From Acidithiobacillus ferruginosus (GTDB lineage Bacteria > Pseudomonadota > Gammaproteobacteria > Acidithiobacillales > Acidithiobacillaceae): a DNA stretch of 25,451 bases. Below are positions 1-7,418 of this stretch, piece after piece (within the stretch, counting starts at the first letter, position 1; every line of letters starts with the position of its first letter). The notes beneath the pieces were generated by a model. The model was given only the letters and a program-made list of their open reading frames with translations, made no database searches and was not told where the DNA came from. Location of the stretch: the NCBI RefSeq assembly GCF_018854495.1, contig NZ_JABBDR010000298.1:1-25451 (forward strand), written 5' to 3'. Made by a program: the position numbers and the translations under genes.

Positions 1-689
1 GATCGGTCATCCCCGCCGTTTTGCAGACGGGAATCAAGAGCTATCTGCCGGGAGAGATCACGGCGGTGGTCAGCCAGAATGTCTATTCGTCCGTGAACGG
101 GGCAACGCTCCTGATCCCTGCCGGCGCCAGGCTGGTAGGCACCTATGACACACAGACCGCCCTGGGCATCAACCGGCTGGCCGTTGCCTGGACACGCATC
201 GAGTTTCCGAACGGCACCACCATGAACCTGCCGGGATACGGGGGAGCGGGCGGCTCCGGATACGCCGGCTTCGCCGGGGAGGTCAATGACCACACCTGGC
301 TGATCTTCAAAAATGCGTTATTGATGTCGATCGTGGATGCCGGGATGGCGATTGCCTCTCCGTCCACTTCCACCAGTGTGACAGGCCAGATGTCCGGGAA
401 TGTGGCTCTTCAGGACAGCGAGCAATCCCTGGCGCAGACCTTTGGGGAAGCCGAATCCCAGCTGCTGGAAAAGTACATCGACATAGCGCCCACGATCACC
501 ATTCCTTCCGGCTATCTGTTCTCGGTGGTGGTGGCTCACGACATGGTGTTCCCCGGCCCCTACGACCCGGCCATGCAGACGGGATCGGCAGGCAATGAGC
601 CTGCGCTTGGGCCGAATCTCAATCCCTACGGGTTACACCCTGCGAAGGGGTTGCACCCTGCGAATGGGTTGCACCCCGCAAAGGGGTAA
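1..689 (+). CDS. trbI: TrbI/VirB10-family conjugation protein, C-terminal part
   Basis: The gene runs off the left edge; the reading frame is open from base 3. The 228 visible residues match the C-terminal beta-barrel domain of VirB10/TrbI, which spans the periplasm and forms the outer-membrane pore of the type IV secretion core. Family hallmarks visible are IPAVLQTGI, LPGEITAVVSQNVY, LLIPAGARLVGTYD, the WTRIEFPNG motif, and a GYAGFAGEV stretch followed by a hydrophobic segment (antenna-like region). The last 20 or so residues are not family-like: they consist of three LHPAKG-type units from an 18-bp DNA repeat ending at the stop codon. It is followed closely by a small gene, a VirB1-like gene and traG on the same strand, consistent with one transfer operon. 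TrbI rather than TraB/TraK naming is by resemblance only. Confidence 0.9.
   Translation, partial: SVIPAVLQTGIKSYLPGEITAVVSQNVYSSVNGATLLIPAGARLVGTYDTQTALGINRLAVAWTRIEFPNGTTMNLPGYGGAGGSGYAGFAGEVNDHTWLIFKNALLMSIVDAGMAIASPSTSTSVTGQMSGNVALQDSEQSLAQTFGEAESQLLEKYIDIAPTITIPSGYLFSVVVAHDMVFPGPYDPAMQTGSAGNEPALGPNLNPYGLHPAKGLHPANGLHPAKG
630..683 (+). repeat. 18-bp tandem repeat, three units, at the 3' end of trbI
   Basis: Units at 630-647, 648-665 and 666-683 follow the pattern GGGTTGCACCCTGCGAAG with few mismatches. Each encodes G-L-H-P-A-K (unit 1 GYTLR is read in another frame only). The core CCCT-GCGA-AGGG can form a small hairpin. The array runs into the trbI stop codon and carries the ribosome-binding region of the next gene just after it. 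Confidence 0.95.
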
Positions 690-699
690 GGAGCGAAAA

Positions 700-1002
700 A
701 TGCGCGGAAGCATCATCATCCGGACGGAGCACGATTGCGCCGGGCTTTCGCCTGAAAAGCGAACGACGATCGTGACGCAGAAGGTGCGCTCCTTGTCCGA
801 TGAGGGCCTGCAGGAGCTGGCCCGGCGCCGGGAGAAACAGCACCCGGGGCGCCATCTTCGCCCCATGTCGATCACCCTGCCCGCCGATGTGCTGGAACGT
901 CTGCAACGCTTCCAGGGGACCAGATGGAGCGTCTCCGCCCTGATCGATCGGCTTCTGGAATCGGAAGATACCCGCCCTGAATCATCACGGAGTTCGCAAT
1001 GA
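700..1002 (+). CDS. Small protein with ribbon-helix-helix-like C-terminal half
   Basis: A 100-residue protein. The start at 700 is chosen because AAGGAG lies 7 bases upstream; the longer frame from 595 would run back through trbI and its repeats. Residues about 55-90 read MSITLPADVLERLQRF...SVSALIDRLLE, the strand-helix-helix pattern of ribbon-helix-helix DNA-binding proteins. The N-terminal half (residues 1-50) is charged, with a possible helix around RSLSDEGLQELARRRE. Its stop overlaps the next start as ATGA, so it is translated as part of the transfer operon. A role as a local regulator or relaxosome accessory protein is possible but not shown. Confidence 0.75.
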   Translation: MRGSIIIRTEHDCAGLSPEKRTTIVTQKVRSLSDEGLQELARRREKQHPGRHLRPMSITLPADVLERLQRFQGTRWSVSALIDRLLESEDTRPESSRSSQ

Positions 1003-1646
1003 TCCCACTATCCCAGATCAGTGCGGAATGCGCCCCCATGGTCGCGCCCTCGACGATGGCCGCCATTGTGCAGGTGGAGTCCGGGGGCCGCCCGTTGGCG
1101 ATGTGGAACAACAGCACGCGGAGCATGGTCATTCCCGGCAGCCGGGCTCAGGCCATCCAGTATCTTCGGCACGCCATAGCCGCTGGCCAGCGGGTCGACG
1201 TGGGGCTGGCCCAGGTGGATACCGGGAACTTTGCGGCATTTGGGCTCACTCCGAGGACAGCCGTCAATGCCTGCGCCAACCTTCGGGCAGGCAGCGAGAT
1301 CCTGCGCATGGATTGGCAACAGGCGCTGGCCAGCGGCTATCTGGGCCAACAAGCGCTCTACCACGCCTTTGAAGCGTACAACTCCGGGCGGCTCCGGGGC
1401 GATGCCCAATATGCCAACCGGATACTGGGTGCCGCTGGAGCACCCACGCCTGCCGGCTGCAAGTCTGTCGGCGGCAAGCCCGCCGGCTGCAAGCCCGCCG
1501 ACTACGACGGATTGCGCACCGTCTCCCAGGGCAACAAGGCGCTGCCGACCAATCCCTTTCCTCAATTTCGCTGGCAGGCAAAATCGGCTCAGGCGGTAAC
1601 GCTTGCACCCGCAGGCGACTCCCGCTCCTGGCCGGTTCTCCCATAA
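999..1646 (+). CDS. VirB1/TrbN-like lytic transglycosylase
   Basis: A 215-residue protein of the SLT (goose-lysozyme-like) fold that cuts peptidoglycan to let the secretion apparatus through the wall. The catalytic glutamate is in IVQVESGG (near residue 27). The following VDVGLAQVDTGNF and the later ALYHAFEAYNSGR are the other SLT motifs (GLxQ and AYNxG). The start ATG at 999 overlaps the previous stop by four bases. I see no clear signal peptide, as in many VirB1-like proteins annotated from plasmids. About residue 153 the fold ends and a 15-bp DNA repeat is translated as GCKSV-GGKPA-GCKPA, which adds two cysteines to the tail. Neighbours trbI and traG support the conjugation role. Confidence 0.88.
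   Translation: MIPLSQISAECAPMVAPSTMAAIVQVESGGRPLAMWNNSTRSMVIPGSRAQAIQYLRHAIAAGQRVDVGLAQVDTGNFAAFGLTPRTAVNACANLRAGSEILRMDWQQALASGYLGQQALYHAFEAYNSGRLRGDAQYANRILGAAGAPTPAGCKSVGGKPAGCKPADYDGLRTVSQGNKALPTNPFPQFRWQAKSAQAVTLAPAGDSRSWPVLP
1455..1499 (+). repeat. 15-bp tandem repeat, three units, in the transglycosylase gene
   Basis: Units at 1455-1469, 1470-1484 and 1485-1499 follow GGCTGCAAGCCCGCC. The reading frame is kept and the protein gains GCKPA-type pentapeptides. The unit contains the small inverted repeat GGCT-GCA-AGCC. It is related in structure, not in stem sequence, to repeats in trbI, traG and traB. Confidence 0.9.
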
Positions 1647-1656
1647 GGACGCTGAT

Positions 1657-4083
1657 ATGGCAGACAAGATCCATGCCCCTGACTCCGCCGTCTCCGACTA
1701 CAAGATCCAGCGTCTCGCCCGGGGCGGCAGGCTCAAGACGACGCTCGCCGGTGTCGCGGCGGGCGTCCTCGGTTACACGCTAGGCATATCCTATGTGGCT
1801 CGGGACGTGTTTCCCGGCTATCAGTGGACCGATGATTTCATCCAGAAGGCGCATGCCTACATCGCATTGCCTTACGGCTGGCGTCTGTATAATCCCCTGC
1901 CTTTCCTGCGCCCCATGATCCTGAACATCCATTACCCGGTGATTCATCAGGCATTCTATGATGCCGGTCTGCCTGCCGTGGTGCTGGGAATGCTCACGGC
2001 GGGGATACTCGGGAAAAAGCACAAGGACGCGCAAAAAGCTGTCCTGGACAATCCTGTGCATGGCTCCGCTCATTGGGCGGGCAAGAGCGACGTGATCCGC
2101 GCGGCGCTCTTGCCCTCTGCTCCGCCAAAGACGTTGATGGACTCCCTGCGCCCCTGGCTTGGCTTGCACCCTGCGAAGGGCTTGCACCCTGCGAAGGGGC
2201 TCAAGGGAGATTCCGACTGGGCCCACTGGCAAAACCGGCAGGAAAAACGGAAAAAGGAGGCCGTTGAATGGCGGAAGAAGCAGGCGGAGAGGGAGAAGAA
2301 ACGCCTGTCAGAGATCCCGGAGCCGACAGTTTTTGACCGGTTCGACTCCCCCCATGTCTGCTATGTGGGAGCCTTCGTCGAGAACGGGGTGGCCACTCCA
2401 CTCCAGCACACCGGGGCGGAACACATCCTGGTCTTCGCCCCGACCCGATCCGGTAAAGGCGTTGGTCTGGTGCTGCCCACGCTGCTGGACGGCTGGATGG
2501 ACTCGGTTGTCGTGCACGACATCAAGGGGGAAAACTTCAACCTGACGGCGGGATACCGCAAGGCCATGGGCCACCACATCCTGAAGTTTTCACCAGGCTC
2601 GGTATCCGAAGAAGGTTGCCACTTCAATCCACTGGATGCGGTGCGTGTCGGAACCCAGTACGAAGTCAAGGACGTGATGAACATTGCCACGATGATTGTG
2701 GACCCGGATGGCAAGGGCCTGAACGATCACTGGCAGAAAACCGGTTTTGCCCTGCTCACGTCCATCATCCTGCATGTGCTCTACGCCATGCCGGACAAGA
2801 CCCTGCGGGGCGTTGCCGCCTATCTCAACGATCCTACCCTGGAAAGCGTGGACGTAGCCTTTGAGCGCATGATGCAGACGGAGCATGACCCGGATGAGCA
2901 ATATGGTTGGCGGGACGGCAACGGCCAGTTCACCAAGGTGCATCCGGTCATCGCGCAATCCGCGCGGGAGATGCTGAACAAGGCCGAGAATGAAAAATCG
3001 GGCGTCATTTCGACCATGATGAGCTTCCTGTCCCTTTACCGGGATCCCATCGTCGCGAAGTGGACCGAGTATTCGGACTTTCGCATTGCCGACCTTCAGG
3101 ACGCCGAACAACCCGTCTCTCTGTACCTGGTCACCAGTCCGGAAGACAAGAACCGGCTCAAGCCCCTCATTCGCCTCGTGCTCAACCAGATTGCCTCCCA
3201 GTTCACCGCGGAAGAACGCCTGGAAGCGAAAGACGGACGAATCGTCGCCAAGGGAAAGCATCGGCTGCTCTTGCTGCTCGACGAGTTCCCGAGCCTGGGC
3301 AAGCTGGATGTCTTCCTGGACAGCATCGCCTTCCTCGCAGGCTACAACGTCAAGTTGTACCTCATCACCCAGGACATTGCCCAGCTGGAAGACGAAGGCC
3401 ACGGGTACGGCAAGGCCGGGGCCAAGACCATCATCGGCAACTGCCACATCCGGGCGGCCTACGCGCCCAACCAGGTGGAGACGGCCAAGTGGGTCTCTGA
3501 CATGCTGGGCACCCGTACCGTGACCATGGAAAACGACAACCAGAGTTTTGACGGCTCCATGTTCGGCCAGAACAAGGGCTATTCGACGAGCCTCAGCTAC
3601 CAGTCCCGCCCCCTGCTGACGGCGGATGAGGTCATGACCTTGCGGGGACCGGAAAAGGAAGGCTCCAATATCAGGACCCCGGGCGATATGCTGGTATTCG
3701 CGGCGGGCTTTCACCCCATCTATGGACAGCAGCTGCTCTATTTCAAGAACCCGGAATGGCTCGATCGGGCATCCATTCGGTGGCCGGAGAAGAGCGATTC
3801 CATCCCCGGAGCCAGGAAAGACTACAAGGCCATTCTGGGCGAGTCGGGTGGAACGCTACCCATCCCCCATATCGAGAAAAAACCGGAAGAGCAATCGCCC
3901 AAAGGTCAGGATTTTGTCGAGGAACTGTCAGACGCAGAAAAGGAAGCCTTGGCAGCCACTCAGTCCGAACTCAATGCCATCGCCGGGGAAAAACCTGCTG
4001 GCGAGGGAAAATATGACACCAGCGAGCGAGACGCGGATAGGGAGTCTTTTGCGGGATTGGCGGGGAAAAATGACGCTCATTGA
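1657..4083 (+). CDS. traG: VirD4/TraG type IV coupling protein
   Basis: An 808-residue inner-membrane ATPase that brings the relaxase-DNA complex to the type IV secretion channel. The start at 1657 follows AAGGAC and lies 10 bases after the previous stop. Two N-terminal membrane segments are visible (about residues 30-55 and 100-120, the second around AVVLGMLTAGILG). The Walker A motif is PTRSGKGVG (about residues 261-270) and Walker B is LLLLLDEFPSLG (about 537-548), followed by the TraG/TraD motifs KLYLITQDIAQL and the C-terminal lobe. Length fits TraG proteins with a slightly extended tail. A charged linker after the second membrane segment contains an inserted LHPAKG repeat at about residues 169-180. 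An open frame of 374 codons on the opposite strand is a GC-bias shadow. Confidence 0.95.
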   Translation: MADKIHAPDSAVSDYKIQRLARGGRLKTTLAGVAAGVLGYTLGISYVARDVFPGYQWTDDFIQKAHAYIALPYGWRLYNPLPFLRPMILNIHYPVIHQAFYDAGLPAVVLGMLTAGILGKKHKDAQKAVLDNPVHGSAHWAGKSDVIRAALLPSAPPKTLMDSLRPWLGLHPAKGLHPAKGLKGDSDWAHWQNRQEKRKKEAVEWRKKQAEREKKRLSEIPEPTVFDRFDSPHVCYVGAFVENGVATPLQHTGAEHILVFAPTRSGKGVGLVLPTLLDGWMDSVVVHDIKGENFNLTAGYRKAMGHHILKFSPGSVSEEGCHFNPLDAVRVGTQYEVKDVMNIATMIVDPDGKGLNDHWQKTGFALLTSIILHVLYAMPDKTLRGVAAYLNDPTLESVDVAFERMMQTEHDPDEQYGWRDGNGQFTKVHPVIAQSAREMLNKAENEKSGVISTMMSFLSLYRDPIVAKWTEYSDFRIADLQDAEQPVSLYLVTSPEDKNRLKPLIRLVLNQIASQFTAEERLEAKDGRIVAKGKHRLLLLLDEFPSLGKLDVFLDSIAFLAGYNVKLYLITQDIAQLEDEGHGYGKAGAKTIIGNCHIRAAYAPNQVETAKWVSDMLGTRTVTMENDNQSFDGSMFGQNKGYSTSLSYQSRPLLTADEVMTLRGPEKEGSNIRTPGDMLVFAAGFHPIYGQQLLYFKNPEWLDRASIRWPEKSDSIPGARKDYKAILGESGGTLPIPHIEKKPEEQSPKGQDFVEELSDAEKEALAATQSELNAIAGEKPAGEGKYDTSERDADRESFAGLAGKNDAH
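2161..2196 (+). repeat. 18-bp tandem repeat, two units, in traG
   Basis: Two identical units of GGCTTGCACCCTGCGAAG lie in frame and encode LHPAKG twice. They differ from the trbI units at a single position. They sit in the linker between the membrane region and the ATPase domain, where an insertion is likely tolerated. Confidence 0.95.
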
Positions 4084-4139
4084 AGTTGCGCATCACCGGG
4101 AATGATCTATGTCCTGTGTGGAGAGGCGGGGTTCTCTTT

Positions 4140-4194
4140 GGTTTAAAAGCTTGGTAGGATATAGGCGCTTTTAAACCCAACCCAAGGAGGCGTC
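4140..4194 (+). promoter_or_regulatory. Promoter/operator of the XRE-ImmA and PIN module
   Basis: A perfect 11-bp inverted repeat (GGTTTAAAAGC at 4140-4150 and GCTTTTAAACC at 4167-4177) flanks a possible -10 element, TAGGAT at 4155-4160. AAGGAGG at 4184-4190 is a strong ribosome-binding site for the ATG at 4195. The placement around the -10 suggests an operator for the HTH protein encoded just downstream (autoregulation). The inverted repeat is seen directly; the repressor assignment is inferred. Confidence 0.6.
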
Positions 4195-5274
4195 ATGATT
4201 GCAGATCGCATTCGTCAAGCACGATTGGCGGCAGGTCTGACCCTGGGTGCGTTGGGTGAGCAGGTGGGTGTTTCTCACACCGCCATCCAGAAGTACGAGA
4301 AGGGTCTTCTGACCCCCTCGTCGTCCCAGCTGCTCAAACTGGCCCGCGCCTGCGGCGTCCGGACCGAGTACTTCTTCCGCACACATACGGTCGAACTGCT
4401 GCAGCCCGAATTCCGCAAGCTCTCGACATTTGGCAAGACGGCGCAGGATGCGCTGAAGATCAAGGTCGTCGAGTTGGTGGAAAAACGCGTGGAGTTGCTC
4501 GGCGCCTTTCCTGAACTACCGTTCCCGGCGTTTGCACCTCCCGTGAACCTGCCTGAACACATCGCCTCGCTGGATGAGATCGATGCGTTCTCGGATACGG
4601 TCCGCAACACTTGGCAGTTGGGCATGAACCCGATAGCCGACCTCACCGACACCCTCGAAGGACTCGGCTTGCTGGTCATCGTGGCCGATGAAGAGAATCC
4701 TGGGTTCTCTGGCTTGACGGCCAAGGCGCGAACCGAAGATGGCCGGGAATATCCGGTCGTGGCTGTGTCCAAGCGCTGGCCCGGTGATCGCCAACGGTTC
4801 ACCCTGGCGCATGAGCTGGGGCATCTGCTGCTCGAAGGACGACTGGCTGACGGCATCGACGAAGAAAAAGCCTGCGACCGCTTCGCCGGTGCATTATTGG
4901 CTCCGCGTGTCGCGGTACTTCAGTTGCTCGGACAGCAACGCCATGCGCTGGAATGGCAAGAGCTATATGTGCTCAAACACGAGTTCGGCCTATCGATGGC
5001 CGGGTGGCTGCAGCGCGCCAAACAGTGTGGCGTGATCACCGAGACCGCCCACCTTTCGATGGTCAAGCGGTTTTCGGCAAGGGGCTGGCGCAAGAACGAG
5101 CCGGGCGACCCGCTGCTGCAAGAGCATCCACGACTGTTTGACCAGTTGGTGTACCGCGCCTTGGCCGAGCAATACATTTCCGAGGGCAAGGCGGCGGAAC
5201 TGCTGGGCATCCCGATGATGCTCTTCCACAAAGAACGCCAGTTGGAGTCATCGGATGCGGTTGCTTATCAGTGA
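4195..5274 (+). CDS. XRE-family HTH protein fused to ImmA/IrrE zinc metallopeptidase
   Basis: A 359-residue protein. Residues about 3-65 form an XRE helix-turn-helix (RIRQARLAAGLTLGALGEQVGVS...IQKYEKG). A COG2856/DUF955 domain follows, with the HExxH zinc site in TLAHELGHLL (about residues 206-210) and the downstream E..CDRFAGALLAP motif. Proteins of this class act as repressors that are themselves, or whose partners are, removed by proteolysis. They regulate mobile elements (ImmA, IrrE) or serve as antitoxins. The gene overlaps the following PIN gene by 20 bases and has its own promoter with an inverted repeat, the layout of a two-gene stress or toxin-antitoxin module. Start chosen by the strong AAGGAGG. 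Confidence 0.88.
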   Translation: MIADRIRQARLAAGLTLGALGEQVGVSHTAIQKYEKGLLTPSSSQLLKLARACGVRTEYFFRTHTVELLQPEFRKLSTFGKTAQDALKIKVVELVEKRVELLGAFPELPFPAFAPPVNLPEHIASLDEIDAFSDTVRNTWQLGMNPIADLTDTLEGLGLLVIVADEENPGFSGLTAKARTEDGREYPVVAVSKRWPGDRQRFTLAHELGHLLLEGRLADGIDEEKACDRFAGALLAPRVAVLQLLGQQRHALEWQELYVLKHEFGLSMAGWLQRAKQCGVITETAHLSMVKRFSARGWRKNEPGDPLLQEHPRLFDQLVYRALAEQYISEGKAAELLGIPMMLFHKERQLESSDAVAYQ

Positions 5275-5659
5275 TGCCAACATCTTGATCGACATGGAAG
5301 CAGGAGCGTTGATGGATACGCTCTTTCGGCTTCCGATGCAGTTTGGCATCCCTGATCTGCTGTACTACGAAGAAATTGAGCCAGGCAGTCCGGGCCTTGA
5401 AGACCTGGGCTTGCAGATCATGGAGGTCAGCGGCGACTTCGTGGCGTATGCCCAGCAGTTGCCAGGCCAGCACAACCATCTGCTTCCCGCGAACAACGGT
5501 CCCAAGCCCAGTCACAACGACTACTTGGCACTGGCGCTTGCGAAGCAGGAGGCCTGTACCCTGCTGACGGGCGACACCAATTTGCGGGTTGTTGCCAACA
5601 AGGAGCAGGTCAACGTCATGGGCACCATCGGACTGCTGTGCGCCATGATCGAAAACTAG
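5255..5659 (+). CDS. PIN-domain protein (likely toxin), C-terminally truncated
   Basis: A 134-residue PIN-fold ribonuclease-like protein. Acidic active-site candidates are visible: the N-terminal LLISDANILIDME, the glutamate pair of YYEEIE, the SHNDYLALALA helix and LLTGDTNLR near the end of the fold. It overlaps the XRE-ImmA gene by 20 bases, so the two are translationally coupled, and the HTH-peptidase is the likely antitoxin or regulator. The frame ends at an amber codon at 5657-5659, but reading continues in the same frame for 34 sensible codons, so the original protein was probably 169 residues. Whether the shortened protein is active cannot be told. The exact PIN subfamily is uncertain. 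Confidence 0.8.
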   Translation: MRLLISDANILIDMEAGALMDTLFRLPMQFGIPDLLYYEEIEPGSPGLEDLGLQIMEVSGDFVAYAQQLPGQHNHLLPANNGPKPSHNDYLALALAKQEACTLLTGDTNLRVVANKEQVNVMGTIGLLCAMIEN

Positions 5660-5764
5660 TTGCTGACGGTCGACGACGCCTTCAAGGCGCTCGACAGAAT
5701 GAAGTCGGGCAAGCGACGGCTGCCTTGGCCGGAAGCCGAAAAAATGCTGAATGCGCTGCGCTGA
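5660..5764 (+). pseudogene. Detached C-terminal extension of the PIN protein
   Basis: In frame with the PIN gene after its amber codon, 34 codons encode LLTVDDAFKALDRMKSGKRR followed by LPWPEAEKMLNALR and then a TGA stop. The helical, charged composition and the RRLPW pattern resemble the C-terminal tail of several PIN-domain families, from my memory of such tails. A single CAG-to-TAG change would explain the break. Strain-specific mutation, readthrough or a sequencing error are alternatives. Confidence 0.6.
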
Positions 5765-5833
5765 TCACTCTGTGAGACTTGGACTACGAAATGCAGCAGC
5801 TGCGATGCTGCGGCGACGATAGAAACAACGCAA

Positions 5834-5861
5834 GACTTCCAATAACAGACTTCCAATAACA
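5834..5861. repeat. 14-bp tandem duplication between convergent genes
   Basis: GACTTCCAATAACA occurs twice without a gap in the 114-bp space between the PIN remnant and the convergent phospholipase-D-like gene. It looks like a slippage duplication. I see no clear terminator in this space. Confidence 0.8.
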
Positions 5862-5878
5862 TCCATTCAGAAATAGTG

Positions 5879-6763
5879 TCAATTGGCCCGATTCCAATCC
5901 CGGTCGAATTGGGCCTGCAAATCCTCAATATCCCGGCCGTCCAACAACAACCCCATTTCCCGGTTGTCGTCCAGGCTGGTCTGGGTGAAATTCTCGGAAC
6001 CGATGAAGGCCAGCGCCTTGCCCGCGATCATCTTGGCGTGCATGTACAAGGGCTTTTTCGACAGCAAACGTACCCAACAGCCATGCTCCCGCAGATAAGC
6101 CACATCACGCTGATCTTCGCTGTTGATGTTGGCCGGCAGGATCATCCGGAGATCCCGGCCCTTCGCCGCCAGGGCATCCAGAATGGGCGCATATGGCCCC
6201 AATTCCTCGCTCTCCACGTCGATGGGGCCGGGCTGGTCGATCACTTGCAGGAGTTGCGCGGCGGACGTGCCGGGAGAGAGGACTAAAACCTGGTGCGCGA
6301 AAGCGGGTGCCCGCTGGTGATTCCAGTCGGCATTAAAAACCGCGTTGGCCGCATTCACCACTTGGGCATTGCGGGTCACATAGAGGTATTCCCTGTTTTT
6401 ATGAAAGGCCGACCAGTCAAAATTGGCGGTGCCGATTTCGCATTCATGGCCATTGCAGATGTATTTGCTGTGCTGAAAAGCGTATTGGTTGCCGTGCGAC
6501 TCGAAACGATAAGGCGCCAGATGCAGCGTCGCTCCCGTAGCCGCTATGGCCTTCTCCTCTCGGCGCACCTGCCACGGCTTCATGCCGTAGGGCTTCCCCT
6601 CGATAATGACGCGCACGTCCACCCCACGACGGTGAGCCGCAGCAATGGCTCGAAGGATTTTGCGATCGGACAGGTAATAGACGCCCACATCCAATTCACG
6701 GCGGGACGAATTAATGACCCGGATAATGGGCGCTGGACCTGCCTGTGGTTCGATGGAAAGCAT
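5879..6763 (-). CDS. Phospholipase-D-like superfamily protein (nuclease or phosphodiesterase)
   Basis: A 294-residue protein with two PLD-type repeats. The first HxK is in FQHSKYICNG (His about 98) followed by GTANFDWSA. The second is in YMHAKMIAG (His about 242) followed by GSENFTQTSLDDNREMG. The usual aspartate six residues after HxK is not evident in either repeat, but the downstream GS/GT-x-N motifs are conserved. Two-domain members of this size include Nuc-like endonucleases of conjugative plasmids and cardiolipin-synthase-like enzymes. The plasmid context favours a nuclease, but the substrate is not readable from sequence. Start fixed by GAAGGA upstream of ATG. It is the last gene of the minus-strand run parA-parB-85 aa-104 aa, 13 bases after the preceding stop. 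Confidence 0.85.
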   Translation of the reverse strand: MLSIEPQAGPAPIIRVINSSRRELDVGVYYLSDRKILRAIAAAHRRGVDVRVIIEGKPYGMKPWQVRREEKAIAATGATLHLAPYRFESHGNQYAFQHSKYICNGHECEIGTANFDWSAFHKNREYLYVTRNAQVVNAANAVFNADWNHQRAPAFAHQVLVLSPGTSAAQLLQVIDQPGPIDVESEELGPYAPILDALAAKGRDLRMILPANINSEDQRDVAYLREHGCWVRLLSKKPLYMHAKMIAGKALAFIGSENFTQTSLDDNREMGLLLDGRDIEDLQAQFDRDWNRAN

Positions 6764-6776
6764 ATTTTCTTCCTTC

Positions 6777-7091
6777 TCAGGCCAGGCTTGGTATCTGGAT
6801 TGGTATTTTCCGGGACTTCCGGACTTCTATTTTGACCTGCGGCTTACTGGGCACCTTGCATTCCGGAACAGGATCTTCTGGTAATGCCAGGTCGCGCGGA
6901 TAATGGAACCCACTTCCGCCTGTGCCGGCTACCATGGACGTTTTGGCACCACCACAGGATTTTACGATGTTCTTTTCAATTTCCTGTGTGTGCCTGCCGG
7001 GTTGCGTGGCATCCTGAATCGGTGCTTGAACTTTCTTCGGCGACCGCCGCACCCCATACTGGGGTGCATAAAAAATTTTGCTGATACCCAA
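6777..7091 (-). CDS. Basic, proline-rich hypothetical protein, TTG start
   Basis: Unrecognised protein of 104 residues, rich in lysine, arginine and proline, with low-complexity stretches around RRSPKKVQAP and KSRKIPIQIP. The TTG at 7091 lies one base after the stop of the upstream gene and has AAAGGG at a suitable distance, so translation is probably coupled. It is followed 13 bases on by the phospholipase-D-like gene. No membrane segment or known motif is seen. An internal ATG (residue 53) is an alternative, shorter start. Confidence 0.55.
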   Translation of the reverse strand: MGISKIFYAPQYGVRRSPKKVQAPIQDATQPGRHTQEIEKNIVKSCGGAKTSMVAGTGGSGFHYPRDLALPEDPVPECKVPSKPQVKIEVRKSRKIPIQIPSLA

Positions 7092-7092
7092 T

Positions 7093-7350
7093 TTACAGCC
7101 CTTTGCGGTATTTCAACCGCACGTCCTGGCACTGGGGGCAGACGTAAATATCGACTTCCAGCTTTTTCTCAAAGGCTTCTTCGCCGTCGGTAGCCATCTG
7201 CCCGCCCAGGAAAGCAGCGCCCGCCCCCAACATGCCGGTCAGCCCACCCATACGCAGGCCGTGTGCGCCCTGGTAGGCCATATTGGTTCCACAGGTACAA
7301 GTGACCTGCTGGACGTTTGCGTGATCGTTGTGTTCGCCAAATCCAAACAT
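7093..7350 (-). CDS. Small four-cysteine protein with glycine-rich hydrophobic centre
   Basis: An 85-residue protein whose start at 7350 is supported by AGGAGGG. It has two CxC/CxxC pairs (VTCTCGT near residue 18 and YVCPQCQ near 73), which could bind zinc. Between them lies a Gly/Ala-rich hydrophobic stretch (GGLTGMLGAGAAFLGG) that could be a glycine-zipper-like membrane segment. It sits 68 bases downstream of parB on the same strand and directly upstream of the 104-aa gene. I do not recognise the family. Confidence 0.75.
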   Translation of the reverse strand: MFGFGEHNDHANVQQVTCTCGTNMAYQGAHGLRMGGLTGMLGAGAAFLGGQMATDGEEAFEKKLEVDIYVCPQCQDVRLKYRKGL

Positions 7351-7418
7351 GACTACCCTCCTTTTAGCCCACATGGGACCGCAAAACAACCACAAGAGTT
7401 CACTCCTTCAGGCCGCGG

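Noticed and set aside
2590..3714. Open frame of 374 codons on the minus strand
   Set aside because: Antisense to the conserved ATPase domain of traG, with no recognisable motif or ribosome-binding site of its own.
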